Shown here one piece after another: positions 13,619 through 21,607 of a stretch of 64,000 nucleotides of DNA. Position numbers and translations under genes: made by a program. Position 1 is the stretch's first letter, and every line of letters begins with the position of its first letter. Origin of the DNA: Ramlibacter pallidus (GTDB lineage Bacteria; Pseudomonadota; Gammaproteobacteria; Burkholderiales; Burkholderiaceae_C). The notes beneath the pieces are model-generated. The model did no database searches. It was not told the origin of the DNA and was given only the letters and a program-made list of their open reading frames with translations. The stretch spans positions 186,001 to 250,000 of the forward strand of contig NZ_JADDIV010000004.1 in NCBI RefSeq assembly GCF_015070875.1, given 5' to 3'.

Positions 13619-14089
13619 ATGAACCCGGTTGCCCTGCGAACGACACTCCGCGACAAGTTGAACGTGTCCGAGTACCTCCGGCCATGGAAGCTGGCCTCCC
13701 TGTCGGCCGGAATTGCGCTCCTCATTGCTGGCTCGTACCATGAGAATGCTCCGGACTGGGACGTTCCGATCAGCTTCATCATGGCATTCTTCGCCTACGT
13801 CTCCGCCCCGTGGAGCATGCGTGTGCTCCTCGAGCGCCGATGGAGGATGTGGCCCGCCATGCTTCTTGCCACGTGGTTCAGTGTGGATGGCTGCTACGCC
13901 ATCTACTGGCATTTCGTGAACCCCGTTGCACTCGACCTGATGCGCTCGGCCAACTTTCCGGCGTCTTTGTCTCTGTACGGAATGTGCGGCATCATCTGGC
14001 TCTATCGTGGGAGCCTTTCTGAGCTGGCGAGCGAAGCTCGGACTCTTGTACTTCGGCGGAGTGGCAGGTCCCATCGACCTGCGGAGTGA
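13619..14089 (+). CDS. Terminal cassette-like gene: membrane protein (156 aa)
   Basis: Follows the last degenerate attC, beginning 4 nt after its R' remnant, so it sits where a cassette 22 gene would. Predicted helices at about 25-42, 50-68, 80-100 and 112-130; basic tail RRSGRSHRPAE. No attC is found after it, so it either lost its attC or marks the original border. No family recognised. Confidence 0.72.
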   Translation: MNPVALRTTLRDKLNVSEYLRPWKLASLSAGIALLIAGSYHENAPDWDVPISFIMAFFAYVSAPWSMRVLLERRWRMWPAMLLATWFSVDGCYAIYWHFVNPVALDLMRSANFPASLSLYGMCGIIWLYRGSLSELASEARTLVLRRSGRSHRPAE

Positions 14090-14119
14090 AGCGGTCCATT
14101 CTGGCGTCAGACATCCCTT

Positions 14120-14245
14120 ATGAGCCTCGGCCAGTACGACGCATGGTTGGACGCAATGGAATGGCATGTCCGCGTCGAGGGCGGTGCGACGATGGCCATC
14201 CTGCCGTCCGGAGGTTTCGTGCCGGCTTGCGCGCTCCCACGTTGA
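14120..14245 (+). CDS. Doubtful small ORF (41 aa)
   Basis: Frame MSLGQYDAWLDAMEWHVRVEGG... ends 10 nt before the next gene. It has no clear ribosome binding site. It may be the relic of a longer gene at the integron border. Confidence 0.2.
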   Translation: MSLGQYDAWLDAMEWHVRVEGGATMAILPSGGFVPACALPR

Positions 14246-14255
14246 CAGCCGCCCC

Positions 14256-14855
14256 ATGTCCCGTACCGCTCGCTCCCTCACGTGGTTCGTCCTGCTCCTC
14301 GGAGCCTGCTTCCTGTCTGCTGCGGCGGCCATCTCCGCCTGCGGCATGGCGGACCGCGCGGCCAAGGTCGACGTGGTCGTGGTCCCGGGCAACACGGTGT
14401 ACCCGGATGGAACGCTGTCGAACCGGCTCCAGGCGCGGCTCGACGTGGCCGTCGACATCTATCGTGCCGGGGATTGCCAGGCTGTGCTCGTCAGCGGTGC
14501 GGTGGGGGCCGAGGGCGTGGACGAGTCCGTCGCCATGCGCGACTACCTGGTTCGGCAGGGTGTTCCGGCGGACCGGATCCTGCAGGACGGACGTGGCTTC
14601 AACACGGAGGCGACGGCCCGGAATGCCGCGGCGATGATGCAGCAGCGCGGGTTCCGTACCGCGCTCGCGGCGTCGCAGTTCTTCCACGTGCCCAGGCTGC
14701 GCCTGCTGCTGCAACGGCACGGGGTAGAGGTTCCGGGGACCGCCCACGCGGAGTATTTCGAGCTTCGCGACGCCTATTCCCTGGCCAGGGAGGTCGTGGC
14801 GATGGCGGTACTGCTCCCACGCCGGAGCTTGCACGCCGCGGTGCAAGAGAGATGA
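14256..14855 (+). CDS. YdcF/SanA-family DUF218 membrane-anchored protein
   Basis: 199 residues with an N-terminal membrane anchor (SLTWFVLLLGACFLSAAAAIS) and a DUF218 domain: VDVVVVPGNTVYPDG, VLVSGAVGAEGVDESVAMRDYLV, ILQDGRGFNTEATARNAA and TALAASQFFHVPRLRLLLQRHG match the family's conserved stretches. Relatives (SanA, ElyC) act in envelope integrity, but the exact reaction is unknown. The start MSRTARS was preferred over an upstream frame extension that is Arg-rich and unlike the family. Stop overlaps the next ATG (ATGA). Confidence 0.85.
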   Translation: MSRTARSLTWFVLLLGACFLSAAAAISACGMADRAAKVDVVVVPGNTVYPDGTLSNRLQARLDVAVDIYRAGDCQAVLVSGAVGAEGVDESVAMRDYLVRQGVPADRILQDGRGFNTEATARNAAAMMQQRGFRTALAASQFFHVPRLRLLLQRHGVEVPGTAHAEYFELRDAYSLAREVVAMAVLLPRRSLHAAVQER

Positions 14856-15121
14856 ACATTGTGGCGATCTTCGTCTCGCATCCATGGGCCGTCCTGCCGG
14901 TGGCGGCGGGATTCGCGGGGCTTTGGGCATGGCGAAGACAATCGCTCGCCGCAACTGCGGCGGCACTCTGGCTTGCCTATGGTGCGTATGAGCACCTGAT
15001 GCTGACGCGGGTCCTGTGCAGCGGCGAATGCAACATCCGCATCGACCTTCTTGTGGTCTACCCTGCGCTCGCCGTGATCGGACTCGCTGCCCTGGTCCGT
15101 ACCTTCCTGCCGCGGAGATGA
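14852..15121 (+). CDS. Small membrane protein (89 aa) coupled to ydcF-like gene
   Basis: ATG overlaps the stop of the preceding gene, implying translational coupling. Three hydrophobic segments: about 12-26, 32-50 and 67-84. Contains a Cys pair CSGECN in the loop. No family recognised; probably an envelope partner of the DUF218 protein. Confidence 0.7.
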   Translation: MNIVAIFVSHPWAVLPVAAGFAGLWAWRRQSLAATAAALWLAYGAYEHLMLTRVLCSGECNIRIDLLVVYPALAVIGLAALVRTFLPRR

Positions 15122-15198
15122 CGCCCGAGCTTCACGCCGCCACGAGGCTCGCATTTCAAGAGGCTGGTGTTGCGGCGCCCATGCGGTAGGCTTCACCC

Positions 15199-15336
15199 AT
15201 GTTCGCGCACAGGTGGACCATGATGCCCTGGATCGTCATCGCCATTGGCGCCGTACTCGTCCGGGCGGGATGGCCTGTTCGCGTTTTGGGAGCAACCGTG
15301 CCACTGAGCGCCCGCACCCGTTTCCTGGGGACATGA
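15199..15336 (+). CDS. Possible 45-residue membrane peptide
   Basis: MFAHRWTMMPWIVIAIGAVLVRAGWP has one membrane helix. The stop lies 2 nt before the ATG of the next gene (TGACATG), suggesting coupling. No ribosome binding site of note. Weak candidate. Confidence 0.35.
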   Translation: MFAHRWTMMPWIVIAIGAVLVRAGWPVRVLGATVPLSARTRFLGT

Positions 15337-15337
15337 C

Positions 15338-15718
15338 ATGCCGTTCACCCTCAGCCTGTTCCGGGCCGCCGAAGGACTCGGCCCGTTGACCGGGTGGGCC
15401 CACGAGCACCGTCAGCCGCTCGGGCGCCGCGACGAGGTGAAAGCCGCACTCGACCGGGTGCTGCGGGGACTCCGCTGGACCGAGTCGGACGGATTGGTGT
15501 TCGCCTCCGGTCCGTTCAACGGCGAGGAGCAAGCATGCGAGATCACGCTCTTCGGCCGACCGGACGACGTCCTGCTGGACGTCGTCGTGTACGCCGGCCC
15601 GCCGGCTGTGCGATCCATCATGTCGGGGCTGGGCCTAAACTACTGCCATGCGCAGGCGTCCGGCGAGCTCTATTTCCCCTTCGAGGCAGGTGATCACTGG
15701 CCAGACGCAGGGCGCTGA
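15338..15718 (+). CDS. Hypothetical protein (126 aa)
   Basis: Begins MPFTLSLFRAAEGLGPLTGWAHEHRQPLG. A soluble alpha/beta protein with FASGPFNGEEQACEITLFGRPDDVLLDVVVYAGPPAV. Ribosome binding site GGGGA is 7 nt upstream. No family recognised. Confidence 0.65.
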   Translation: MPFTLSLFRAAEGLGPLTGWAHEHRQPLGRRDEVKAALDRVLRGLRWTESDGLVFASGPFNGEEQACEITLFGRPDDVLLDVVVYAGPPAVRSIMSGLGLNYCHAQASGELYFPFEAGDHWPDAGR

Positions 15719-15750
15719 CAAGTCCGTCGGCGCCATGCACCGCCGCTGAC

Positions 15751-16287
15751 ATGGGACCGATTCGTCGTCGCTCCGAAGCGCTCAGTTCGTACCGGTTCCG
15801 ATATGCAGGCTATTGCGCCGTCTGGGCGATGTGCCTTGCGCCTCCGCTCACGCTGGTGTGGATTTTCCGGGCCCACCTGATCGGCACCTTCCCCGGCATG
15901 TTCCTGCTGATCGGGCTGCCGCTCTGCCTGGGTACGGCGCTCCTGGGAATGCTGGGCTTCCTCGTGCAGGGCACGTTCAGCCGCTATGCGGAACGCTCGC
16001 GCAGGGCGGCAACGTGGGCCCATCGCCTGAAGATCACCTTGTGGAGCCTCGTCGTGGCTCCGCTGGGAGCCTTCGGCATCTTCCTCGCCGGCAGCGCCCT
16101 CGTCACGCAGAAGGTCCCGATGTTCAGCCGCCGATCGCGGATCTCCGTCAGCCTGGACGCGGATCCGATGCTGTTCGCCATCCTCGTGGTGGTCTGGGCG
16201 GTCGTCGGGGGCGCGATGATGTTGTTCGCTCTCAGGAAGGTCAGGGCGGCCTATGCAACACGATCCACCGACCGTGAGCCACGGTGA
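15751..16287 (+). CDS. Four-helix membrane protein (178 aa)
   Basis: Hydrophobic segments at about 20-40, 48-72, 93-114 and 142-163, with basic cytoplasmic loops (RYAERSRRAATWAHR). Tail is Arg-rich. No family recognised. It may be cotranscribed with the genes before it. Confidence 0.65.
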   Translation: MGPIRRRSEALSSYRFRYAGYCAVWAMCLAPPLTLVWIFRAHLIGTFPGMFLLIGLPLCLGTALLGMLGFLVQGTFSRYAERSRRAATWAHRLKITLWSLVVAPLGAFGIFLAGSALVTQKVPMFSRRSRISVSLDADPMLFAILVVVWAVVGGAMMLFALRKVRAAYATRSTDREPR

Positions 16288-16301
16288 ACTAGGAGCAGGA
16301 C

Positions 16302-16658
16302 ATGGACATCGAACGCTGGCCAAGCAGCGGCAAGGGCCGCAGCCGCATCGTCGCGCACGGGGATCGGGTCTGGACGGTGGCCAACGCCACCGATGCGACC
16401 GCCCCGTTCGACGCCCAGGTCACCCAGAGCCTCCAGCTCCTCGATGCGCACCTGCGCGAAGCGGGTTCCGCACGGACGCACCTGCTGTCGCTGCAGGTCC
16501 TGCTCGCCGACATCGGCCAACGCGACGCCTTCGACCGGCGCTGGGTGGAATGGATCGGCCCCAACCCCGAGCACTGGCCGCAGCGGGCGTGCTTCCAGGC
16601 AGGCCTGGCGGCTGGCCTGCAGCTCGAACTCGTGGCCGTCGCGGCGCGGGTGCGTTGA
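16302..16658 (+). CDS. RidA/YjgF-family protein
   Basis: 118 residues. The pattern SRIVAHGDRVWTVANATDATAPFDAQVTQSLQLLDAHLREAG followed by LLSLQVLLADIGQRDAF and CFQAGLAAGLQLELVAVAA is that of YjgF/RidA proteins, which form trimers and deaminate reactive enamines/imines. The catalytic Arg of canonical RidA (near position 105, in R-x-A-V/C) is here replaced by RACFQAGLA with C as the usual A/V..., so enzymatic activity is uncertain. AGGAGCAGG ribosome binding site 6 nt before ATG. Confidence 0.82.
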   Translation: MDIERWPSSGKGRSRIVAHGDRVWTVANATDATAPFDAQVTQSLQLLDAHLREAGSARTHLLSLQVLLADIGQRDAFDRRWVEWIGPNPEHWPQRACFQAGLAAGLQLELVAVAARVR

Positions 16659-16677
16659 CTTTCCTTAAGGAACACGG

Positions 16678-17418
16678 ATGACCATCGAAACCGAAAACGA
16701 CGTCGTTGCGCTCAAGCGCATCGGCCGGATCGTCTCCCACGTGCTGCACGAGATGCTCGATGCCGCCGAACCCGGCATGACCACGCGCGAGCTGGATGCC
16801 CTGGGCGAAAAGCTGCTCGCGGAACACGGCGCGCGGTCCGCGCCCCGGCTCACCTACGAATTCCCGGGGGCCACGTGCATCAGCATCAACGAGGAGGCCG
16901 CGCACGGGGTCCCCGGCGACCGGGTGATCCAGCCTGGCGACGTCCTCAACGTCGACGTGTCCGCGGAGCTGGGTGGCTACTTCGCCGACACCGGGGGCAC
17001 GCGCGTCGTGCCACCGACCACGCCGCAGAAGACGCGCCTTTGCCACGCCACCCGCACCGCCCTCCAGAACGCGATGAAGCAGGCGCGGGCGGGCCGGCCC
17101 ATCCGCGGCATCGGCGCCGCCATCGAGCGCACGGCGAGGACGTACGGCTTCCGGATCATCGAAAACCTCGGCAGCCATGGCGTGGGCCGCGCCCTGCACG
17201 AAGCGCCGGAGCACATCCCCGGTTACTTCGACCCGGCGGACCGGCGCCTCCTGGAAGAGGGCATGGTCATCACGATCGAGCCCTTCCTCTCGACGCGCAG
17301 CCGCGTGGTGCAGGAGACCGCCGACGGCTGGACGCTGGTGGGCGCGCACGGCAACCTCTCGGCGCAGTACGAACACACCATGATCATCACGCGCAGCGAC
17401 CCCATCGTCGTCACCTGA
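16678..17418 (+). CDS. map: Methionine aminopeptidase, type I
   Basis: 246 residues, normal for type I. Removes initiator Met from nascent proteins. Metal ligands are all present: D93 and D104 (NVDVSAELGGYFAD), H167 (GSHGVGR), E201 (ITIEPF) and E232 (QYEHTMI); substrate-site H76 is in NEEAAHG. AAGGAA ribosome binding site precedes ATG at 8 nt. No N-terminal zinc finger. Context does not link it to ribosomal genes, so it could be a second map copy. Confidence 0.95.
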   Translation: MTIETENDVVALKRIGRIVSHVLHEMLDAAEPGMTTRELDALGEKLLAEHGARSAPRLTYEFPGATCISINEEAAHGVPGDRVIQPGDVLNVDVSAELGGYFADTGGTRVVPPTTPQKTRLCHATRTALQNAMKQARAGRPIRGIGAAIERTARTYGFRIIENLGSHGVGRALHEAPEHIPGYFDPADRRLLEEGMVITIEPFLSTRSRVVQETADGWTLVGAHGNLSAQYEHTMIITRSDPIVVT

Positions 17419-17424
17419 GGGGCC

Positions 17425-17493
17425 ATGACGGAGCGGCTGCAGCTGCGTTCCGGCGAGCTGGACCTCGAGGTGCACGAGGCGCAGCCGTCCTAG
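17425..17493 (+). pseudogene. Possible N-terminal relic of a larger gene (22 codons)
   Basis: MTERLQLRSGELDLEVHEAQPS* starts 6 nt after the map stop and ends abruptly. The first residues resemble the start of aldose-1-epimerase-like proteins (LRSGELxLE). This suggests a gene truncated by deletion, but the match is too short to be sure. Confidence 0.25.
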
Positions 17494-17888
17494 GCCTTCG
17501 TCGGCGTGTCCTTGTCCGGATCGCGCCGGTGCCCCGCGCCGCCCTGGTCTCCGGCATCGCCGCCGTGCAGCAGCAGCGTCACCAGCACGGCCGATTCGGC
17601 GCGCGCCCGCAGCGCATGCTGCTGCCGGGCCTCCAGCACCACCACGTTGCCGCCCTTGAGGCGGCGCACGCCGGAGCCCGTGACGACTTCGACGTCGCCT
17701 TCGAGGCAATGGATCGTGCACTCGTCGTCCACGTGGTGCATCGGCAGATCCTGGTGCGGTCCCAGCACCAGGTGCAGCAGCTGGATGCGGTTCGTCTTGA
17801 TCAGGCTGGTGCTCACCGTGCCGTGCAGCTGCTCGCCGAGCGGCGCGACGTTGATGATGTCCATGTGTTGCGCATGCGGCAGCGCCAT
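17490..17888 (-). CDS. Cupin-domain protein (132 aa)
   Basis: Single cupin: LHLVLGPHQDLPMHHVDDECTIHCLEGDVEVVTG forms cupin motif 1 with metal-ligand-type histidines, and GGNVVVLEARQQHALRA is motif 2. The C-terminus is hydrophilic (GGAGHRRDPDKDTPTKA). Such small cupins bind a metal and often a small ligand; function unknown. Confidence 0.8.
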   Translation of the reverse strand: MALPHAQHMDIINVAPLGEQLHGTVSTSLIKTNRIQLLHLVLGPHQDLPMHHVDDECTIHCLEGDVEVVTGSGVRRLKGGNVVVLEARQQHALRARAESAVLVTLLLHGGDAGDQGGAGHRRDPDKDTPTKA

Positions 17889-17965
17889 CGGTTACCTCTC
17901 GTCGTTGTGCCCTGATCTTCGGCGCGCGCAGGCGCACGGCTTGTAGGACGGCTCCGCCGCCGCGC

Positions 17966-18199
17966 TCAATCCAGCAGGGTGAAGCGCGCGCGGCGCTGGC
18001 CTCCGGCTTCGACCTCGCCGAAGAACATGGCGTGCGGACGGACCCACAGGCCGGAGGCGTTGTAGAGCGGGCGGTACACCACCAGCGGCTCCAGGGTTTC
18101 GCTGTGGCGCGCGACGCCGATCACCTCGTACTCGCCGCCCTTGTAGTGGCGGTAGCGGCCCGCGGGCGTGTCGGGCAGCGGCGGGAGGTCGTCGTTCAT
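17966..18199 (-). CDS. DUF1653 protein (77 aa)
   Basis: GRYRHYKGGEYEVIGVARHSETLEPLVVYRPLY and LWVRPHAMFFGEVE are the hallmark of DUF1653. Function unknown. Its ATG overlaps the stop of the glyoxalase-fold gene (ATGA), so the two are translationally coupled. Confidence 0.88.
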   Translation of the reverse strand: MNDDLPPLPDTPAGRYRHYKGGEYEVIGVARHSETLEPLVVYRPLYNASGLWVRPHAMFFGEVEAGGQRRARFTLLD

Positions 18200-18615
18200 G
18201 CCGGGAGCAGGGCCGGGTTCCACGCGACCTCCCAGAGGTGGCCGTCGGGATCCTGGAAGTAGCCGGCATAGCCGCCGTAGAAGGTGTCGACGGCGGGCTT
18301 CACGATGCGCGCGCCGGCGCGGGCGGCTTCCGCCATGACGGCATCGACCTCGTCGCGCACGGCCACGTTGTGCGCCAGCGCGAAGTCGGTCGTGCCGTGC
18401 GGGCCGGCCGGCAAGCCGCTGTCGTGGCAGAGGCTGGTGCGGGGCCACAGGGCCAGTCGCAGGCCGTGGGCCAGTTCGAAGAAGGCGACGGCGCCGTGTT
18501 CGAACTCGCGGCCGACGATGCCGTCGGTGCGCAGGCCGAGGCCGTCGCGATAGAAGGCGACCGAGCGTTCCAGGTCGTCGACGGCCAGGGTGATCAGGGT
18601 GATGCGCGGCTGCAT
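18196..18615 (-). CDS. VOC/glyoxalase-fold protein
   Basis: 139 residues with two beta-alpha-beta-beta-beta modules: ITLITLAVDDLERSVAFYRDGLGL and GYAGYFQDPDGHLWEVAWNP. Typical metal-dependent vicinal-oxygen-chelate family member; the Glu of HLWEVAWNP is a likely ligand. Substrate unknown. Confidence 0.88.
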   Translation of the reverse strand: MQPRITLITLAVDDLERSVAFYRDGLGLRTDGIVGREFEHGAVAFFELAHGLRLALWPRTSLCHDSGLPAGPHGTTDFALAHNVAVRDEVDAVMAEAARAGARIVKPAVDTFYGGYAGYFQDPDGHLWEVAWNPALLPA

Positions 18616-18642
18616 GCCGACATCGTACGCGCGCGCGCCTGT

Positions 18643-18906
18643 TCAGTCGCGCACGAACACGAGGCCGAACGCGCCCACCGAAAGCGTCTTCTCGCCCGCG
18701 GTCGTGTACGAAGCGACGCCCAGCGAGTGATAGGAGGACGCGAAAGCCTTCAGCGAGCCCAGGCCGAGCACCCGCGCCACCTGGCTGCGCTCGCCGGTCG
18801 CCTCGCGGATCTTGTCGCGATGGCGTTCGGGCGAAGGGTTCAGCAGGGCCGCCAGCGCGACCGCGACGGCGGCGATGACGACCGCGCGGGTGAGGGCCTT
18901 GGACAT
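18643..18906 (-). CDS. Hypothetical single-anchor protein (87 aa)
   Basis: N-terminal membrane segment (AVVIAAVAVALAALLNPS) followed by PERHRDKIREATGERSQVARVLG and a C-terminal YTTAGEKTLSVGAFGLVFVRD. The architecture is like DUF4359 proteins, a tentative comparison. Probably membrane-anchored. Confidence 0.65.
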   Translation of the reverse strand: MSKALTRAVVIAAVAVALAALLNPSPERHRDKIREATGERSQVARVLGLGSLKAFASSYHSLGVASYTTAGEKTLSVGAFGLVFVRD

Positions 18907-18990
18907 GGGACGTCTCCGGGGATGTGGCTCATCCATTGTCCCGGCAAACTCGGGCGGCGCCGCGGCCGGCGTCGCCTGATGCCAACAGCG

Positions 18991-19482
18991 TCAGCCCAGG
19001 ATGGCGGGATTGCGCTGCCAGACCGACCAGGTGAGGGCGGTGGCGAACGCGACCCATGCGAGGTAGGGAGCCAGGAGCAGCGCGGCCAGCCGGCGCAGGC
19101 GCCAGAACGCCACCACGGTGGCGACGATCAGCACCAGCAGCAGCACCACATCGGCGAAGGCGGCGGCGCCCATCTGCCACCGGAAGAACAGCCAGGACCA
19201 GAGCGCATTGACGGCCAGCTGCACGACGAACAGCCCCAGCGCCGCGGCGCGGGGCTTGCCTTGTTCCCGCCAGACCAGCCAGGCCGCGATGCCCATCAGG
19301 GCGTAGAGCGTCGTCCACACGGGACCGAAGACGCCCGCCGGCGGGGCCCAGGCCGGCTTGGCGAGCTGGCCGTAGAAGCTGCCGGCCTGGGCCGAGGCGA
19401 TCGCGCCGAGGCCGGCGGCGACGAAGCACAGCGCCAGCCATCCGGCCAGCCCGAGCCACTGGTGGCGCGCGCGATCATGCAT
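18991..19482 (-). CDS. tspO: TspO/MBR family membrane protein
   Basis: 163 residues, five membrane helices as expected. Signature SFYGQLAKPAWAPPAGVFGPVWTTLYALMGIAAWLVWR and AVNALWSWLFFRWQMGAAAFADV carry the porphyrin/ligand-site prolines and tryptophans. TspO binds tetrapyrroles and modulates stress or pigment gene expression in other bacteria. Its start overlaps the histidine kinase stop by 8 nt, so the two are coexpressed. Confidence 0.93.
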   Translation of the reverse strand: MHDRARHQWLGLAGWLALCFVAAGLGAIASAQAGSFYGQLAKPAWAPPAGVFGPVWTTLYALMGIAAWLVWREQGKPRAAALGLFVVQLAVNALWSWLFFRWQMGAAAFADVVLLLVLIVATVVAFWRLRRLAALLLAPYLAWVAFATALTWSVWQRNPAILG

Positions 19483-21502
19483 AGCCGTCCAGGGTTTGCT
19501 GCAGGGTCTGCGGCTCGACCGGCTTGGTCAGGTGCGCATCGAAGCCAGCCTGCGCCGTGCGGGCACGGTCCTTCTCGGCGCCCCAGCCGGTGAGCGCCAC
19601 GATCGCCGCGCCCCGCATCTCGGGCATCTCGCGCAACCGGCGGCAGACCTCGTAGCCGTCCATGACGGGCAGTCCCAGGTCCAGCAGCACGATGCGCGGC
19701 TGGAAGCGGCCGGCGACCTCGAGCGCGTGCGCGCCGTCCGGTGCCGAATCGACCTCGTAACCGAGGATCTGCAGCAGGGCCACCAGCATCTGGCGGCCGT
19801 CTTCGTTGTCCTCCACCACCAGGATGCGCATGCCGCCCGTGGCCCGGGGTTCGGGAGGGCGCATGTCCGCGGGCGCCGTCGCGCCGGCGGTGGCGGCCAG
19901 CGGGAGTTCCACGGTGAAGGTGCTGCCGGCATCCAGCCCCGCGCTGGACGAGGACACGTTGCCGCCATGCATCTGCACCAGCGTCTTCACGAGCGACAGC
20001 CCGATGCCCAGGCCGCCCTTGGCACGCGCGGTGCTGTGCTGCAGTTGCGTGAACATCTGGAACAGCTGCCCCTGCTGCTCCGGCGGGATGCCGATCCCAT
20101 TGTCGCGGACCTCGATCACCACGTGGCCGTCGCGCTGTGCCGCCGACAGCCGGATGTTCCCGCCGTCGGGCGTGTACTTGGCCGCATTGCCCAGCAGGTT
20201 GCTGATCACCTGCACGATGCGCGTGGGATCGGCGTCGACGAAGAGGTCCTCCGCCGGCAGCTCGACCTGCAGCGCGTGGCCCGCCGCTTCGATGCCGGGC
20301 CGCGCGACTTCCAGCGCCGACTGCACCAGCTGCAGCACGCCCACCCGCTCGCGCTTGAGCTCCACCAGCCCCCGGTTGATGCGCGACAGGTCCAGCAGGT
20401 CGTCGATCAGCCGCGCCATCTGCGACACCTGCCGATCGATCACGTCCTGTGCCTTCTCCACCTGCGACGCATCGCGCGCGCGCCGCATCATGGCCAGGGC
20501 GTACTTGATGGGCGCCAGCGGGTTGCGCAGCTCGTGGGCGAGCGTGGCGAGGAATTCGTCCTTGCGGCGGTCCTGCTCCCGCAGGATGGCGTTGTCGCGG
20601 ACGCGTTCGATGTGGGCCCAGCAGCGTTCCACGACCTCGGTGATCAGGCTGATCTCCTGCTGCGTCCAGTCGCGCGGTGTCGCCTGGTGCACCGCCATCA
20701 TCGCGACAAGCCGGTCACCCTTGACCAGGCCGGCGCAGATGACGGCCTTGATGCCGATCGCATTGAACATGCGCCCGCCGCCTTCGTCGCCCAGCTCGCG
20801 GTCCACGTCGCGCACGACGAGGTGGCGTCCCTGGCGCAGGTTGGACGTCGCCTGCGGCCCGAACAGGTCCAGCGAATAGGCGCCGGCGCTGGACGCAACG
20901 CCTTCGGCCGTCCAGTCGTTGCGGATGGTGAAGCGGTTGCTGTCGGCCTCGACGTCCGCATAGGCGCAGCGAGTGGCCCCGAGGTACTCGCCGAGCAGCC
21001 GGGCACTGGTCGCCATGACGTCGGTGGCATCGGTCTGCGCCCGCGTGGCCTGGCCCAGCCGGTCGAGGAAGCGGAAGCGTTCCTCGCTCTCGCGCAGCGC
21101 CAGTTCGGCCTTGCGGCTTTCCGTCACGTCGACGCACACGCCGACCCATTCGCGCACCTTGCCGTCCTGCGTGACGGGCGTGCCCTGCGCCAGCATGTAC
21201 CGGTGCTCGCCGTCGTGGCGCCGCAAGCGGTACATCGTCTCGAACCCGTGGCTGCCTTCGACGGCCGTCCGCCACTCTTCCATGAGCAGCTCGCGGTCGT
21301 CGGGGTGGACCGCATCGGTCCAGCCCCAGCCCATGCTTTCCTGCGCGGACTGGCCGGTGAACGCTTCCCAGGAGGGGTTGCGCTGGGCGACGGCGCCGTC
21401 CGCCGCCGTGTGCCAGACGACGGCGGAAGTGTTGGCGGCCAGGGCGCGCAGGCGGTCCTGGCCCGCCTTCAGCTCGTGCTTGGCGGACTGGAAGAGAAGC
21501 AT
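19475..21502 (-). CDS. Soluble hybrid histidine kinase (PAS-GAF-HisKA-HATPase-REC)
   Basis: 675 residues from ATG at 21502. PAS/PAC about 13-135, GAF about 150-300, HisKA with phospho-acceptor H323 (LAHELRNPLAPIKYAL), HATPase with N box near N435-N439 and G boxes DNGIGIPPE and GGLGIGLSLVK, then a C-terminal receiver with D608 (IVLLDLGLPVMDG) and K660. No membrane segment, so it senses a cytoplasmic signal, perhaps redox or light via PAS/GAF. The frame is open for another 1.6 kb upstream, but that part is antisense to the acyl-CoA dehydrogenase gene. No partner regulator adjoins it; tspO is coupled downstream. Confidence 0.92.
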   Translation of the reverse strand: MLLFQSAKHELKAGQDRLRALAANTSAVVWHTAADGAVAQRNPSWEAFTGQSAQESMGWGWTDAVHPDDRELLMEEWRTAVEGSHGFETMYRLRRHDGEHRYMLAQGTPVTQDGKVREWVGVCVDVTESRKAELALRESEERFRFLDRLGQATRAQTDATDVMATSARLLGEYLGATRCAYADVEADSNRFTIRNDWTAEGVASSAGAYSLDLFGPQATSNLRQGRHLVVRDVDRELGDEGGGRMFNAIGIKAVICAGLVKGDRLVAMMAVHQATPRDWTQQEISLITEVVERCWAHIERVRDNAILREQDRRKDEFLATLAHELRNPLAPIKYALAMMRRARDASQVEKAQDVIDRQVSQMARLIDDLLDLSRINRGLVELKRERVGVLQLVQSALEVARPGIEAAGHALQVELPAEDLFVDADPTRIVQVISNLLGNAAKYTPDGGNIRLSAAQRDGHVVIEVRDNGIGIPPEQQGQLFQMFTQLQHSTARAKGGLGIGLSLVKTLVQMHGGNVSSSSAGLDAGSTFTVELPLAATAGATAPADMRPPEPRATGGMRILVVEDNEDGRQMLVALLQILGYEVDSAPDGAHALEVAGRFQPRIVLLDLGLPVMDGYEVCRRLREMPEMRGAAIVALTGWGAEKDRARTAQAGFDAHLTKPVEPQTLQQTLDGYA

Positions 21503-21607
21503 CGTTTGATGATGCCATCCGGCCGAGCAGCCGGGGGGCGCCTGCCACGCACCGTGGCGTAGGCGGCGGTCGCCGCGGCCGGTGCAGAATCGGGCGACAG
21601 GCCCCCG

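Larger units (their letters stand above)
1404..14089. mobile_element. Sedentary chromosomal integron: intI, attI and 22 cassettes
   Basis: The unit comprises a leftward tyrosine-recombinase integrase with the integron-specific insert, an attI region, and 21 attC sites between 3092 and 13615, all in one orientation. Cassettes run from G2703|T2704 to about 13609, followed by one further cassette-like gene without an attC. Almost every cassette begins with bases complementary to the R'' box of its own attC, the hallmark of integrase-mediated insertion. The attC sites are closely related to each other (many exactly 114 bp, four of 81 bp), as in chromosomal integrons. No transposase, resolvase, qac/sul segment or resistance cassette is present. 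Confidence 0.97.

Noticed and set aside
15118..15189. 23-codon frame overlapping the end of the small membrane-protein gene
   Set aside because: Too short, no ribosome binding site, no similarity; probably chance.
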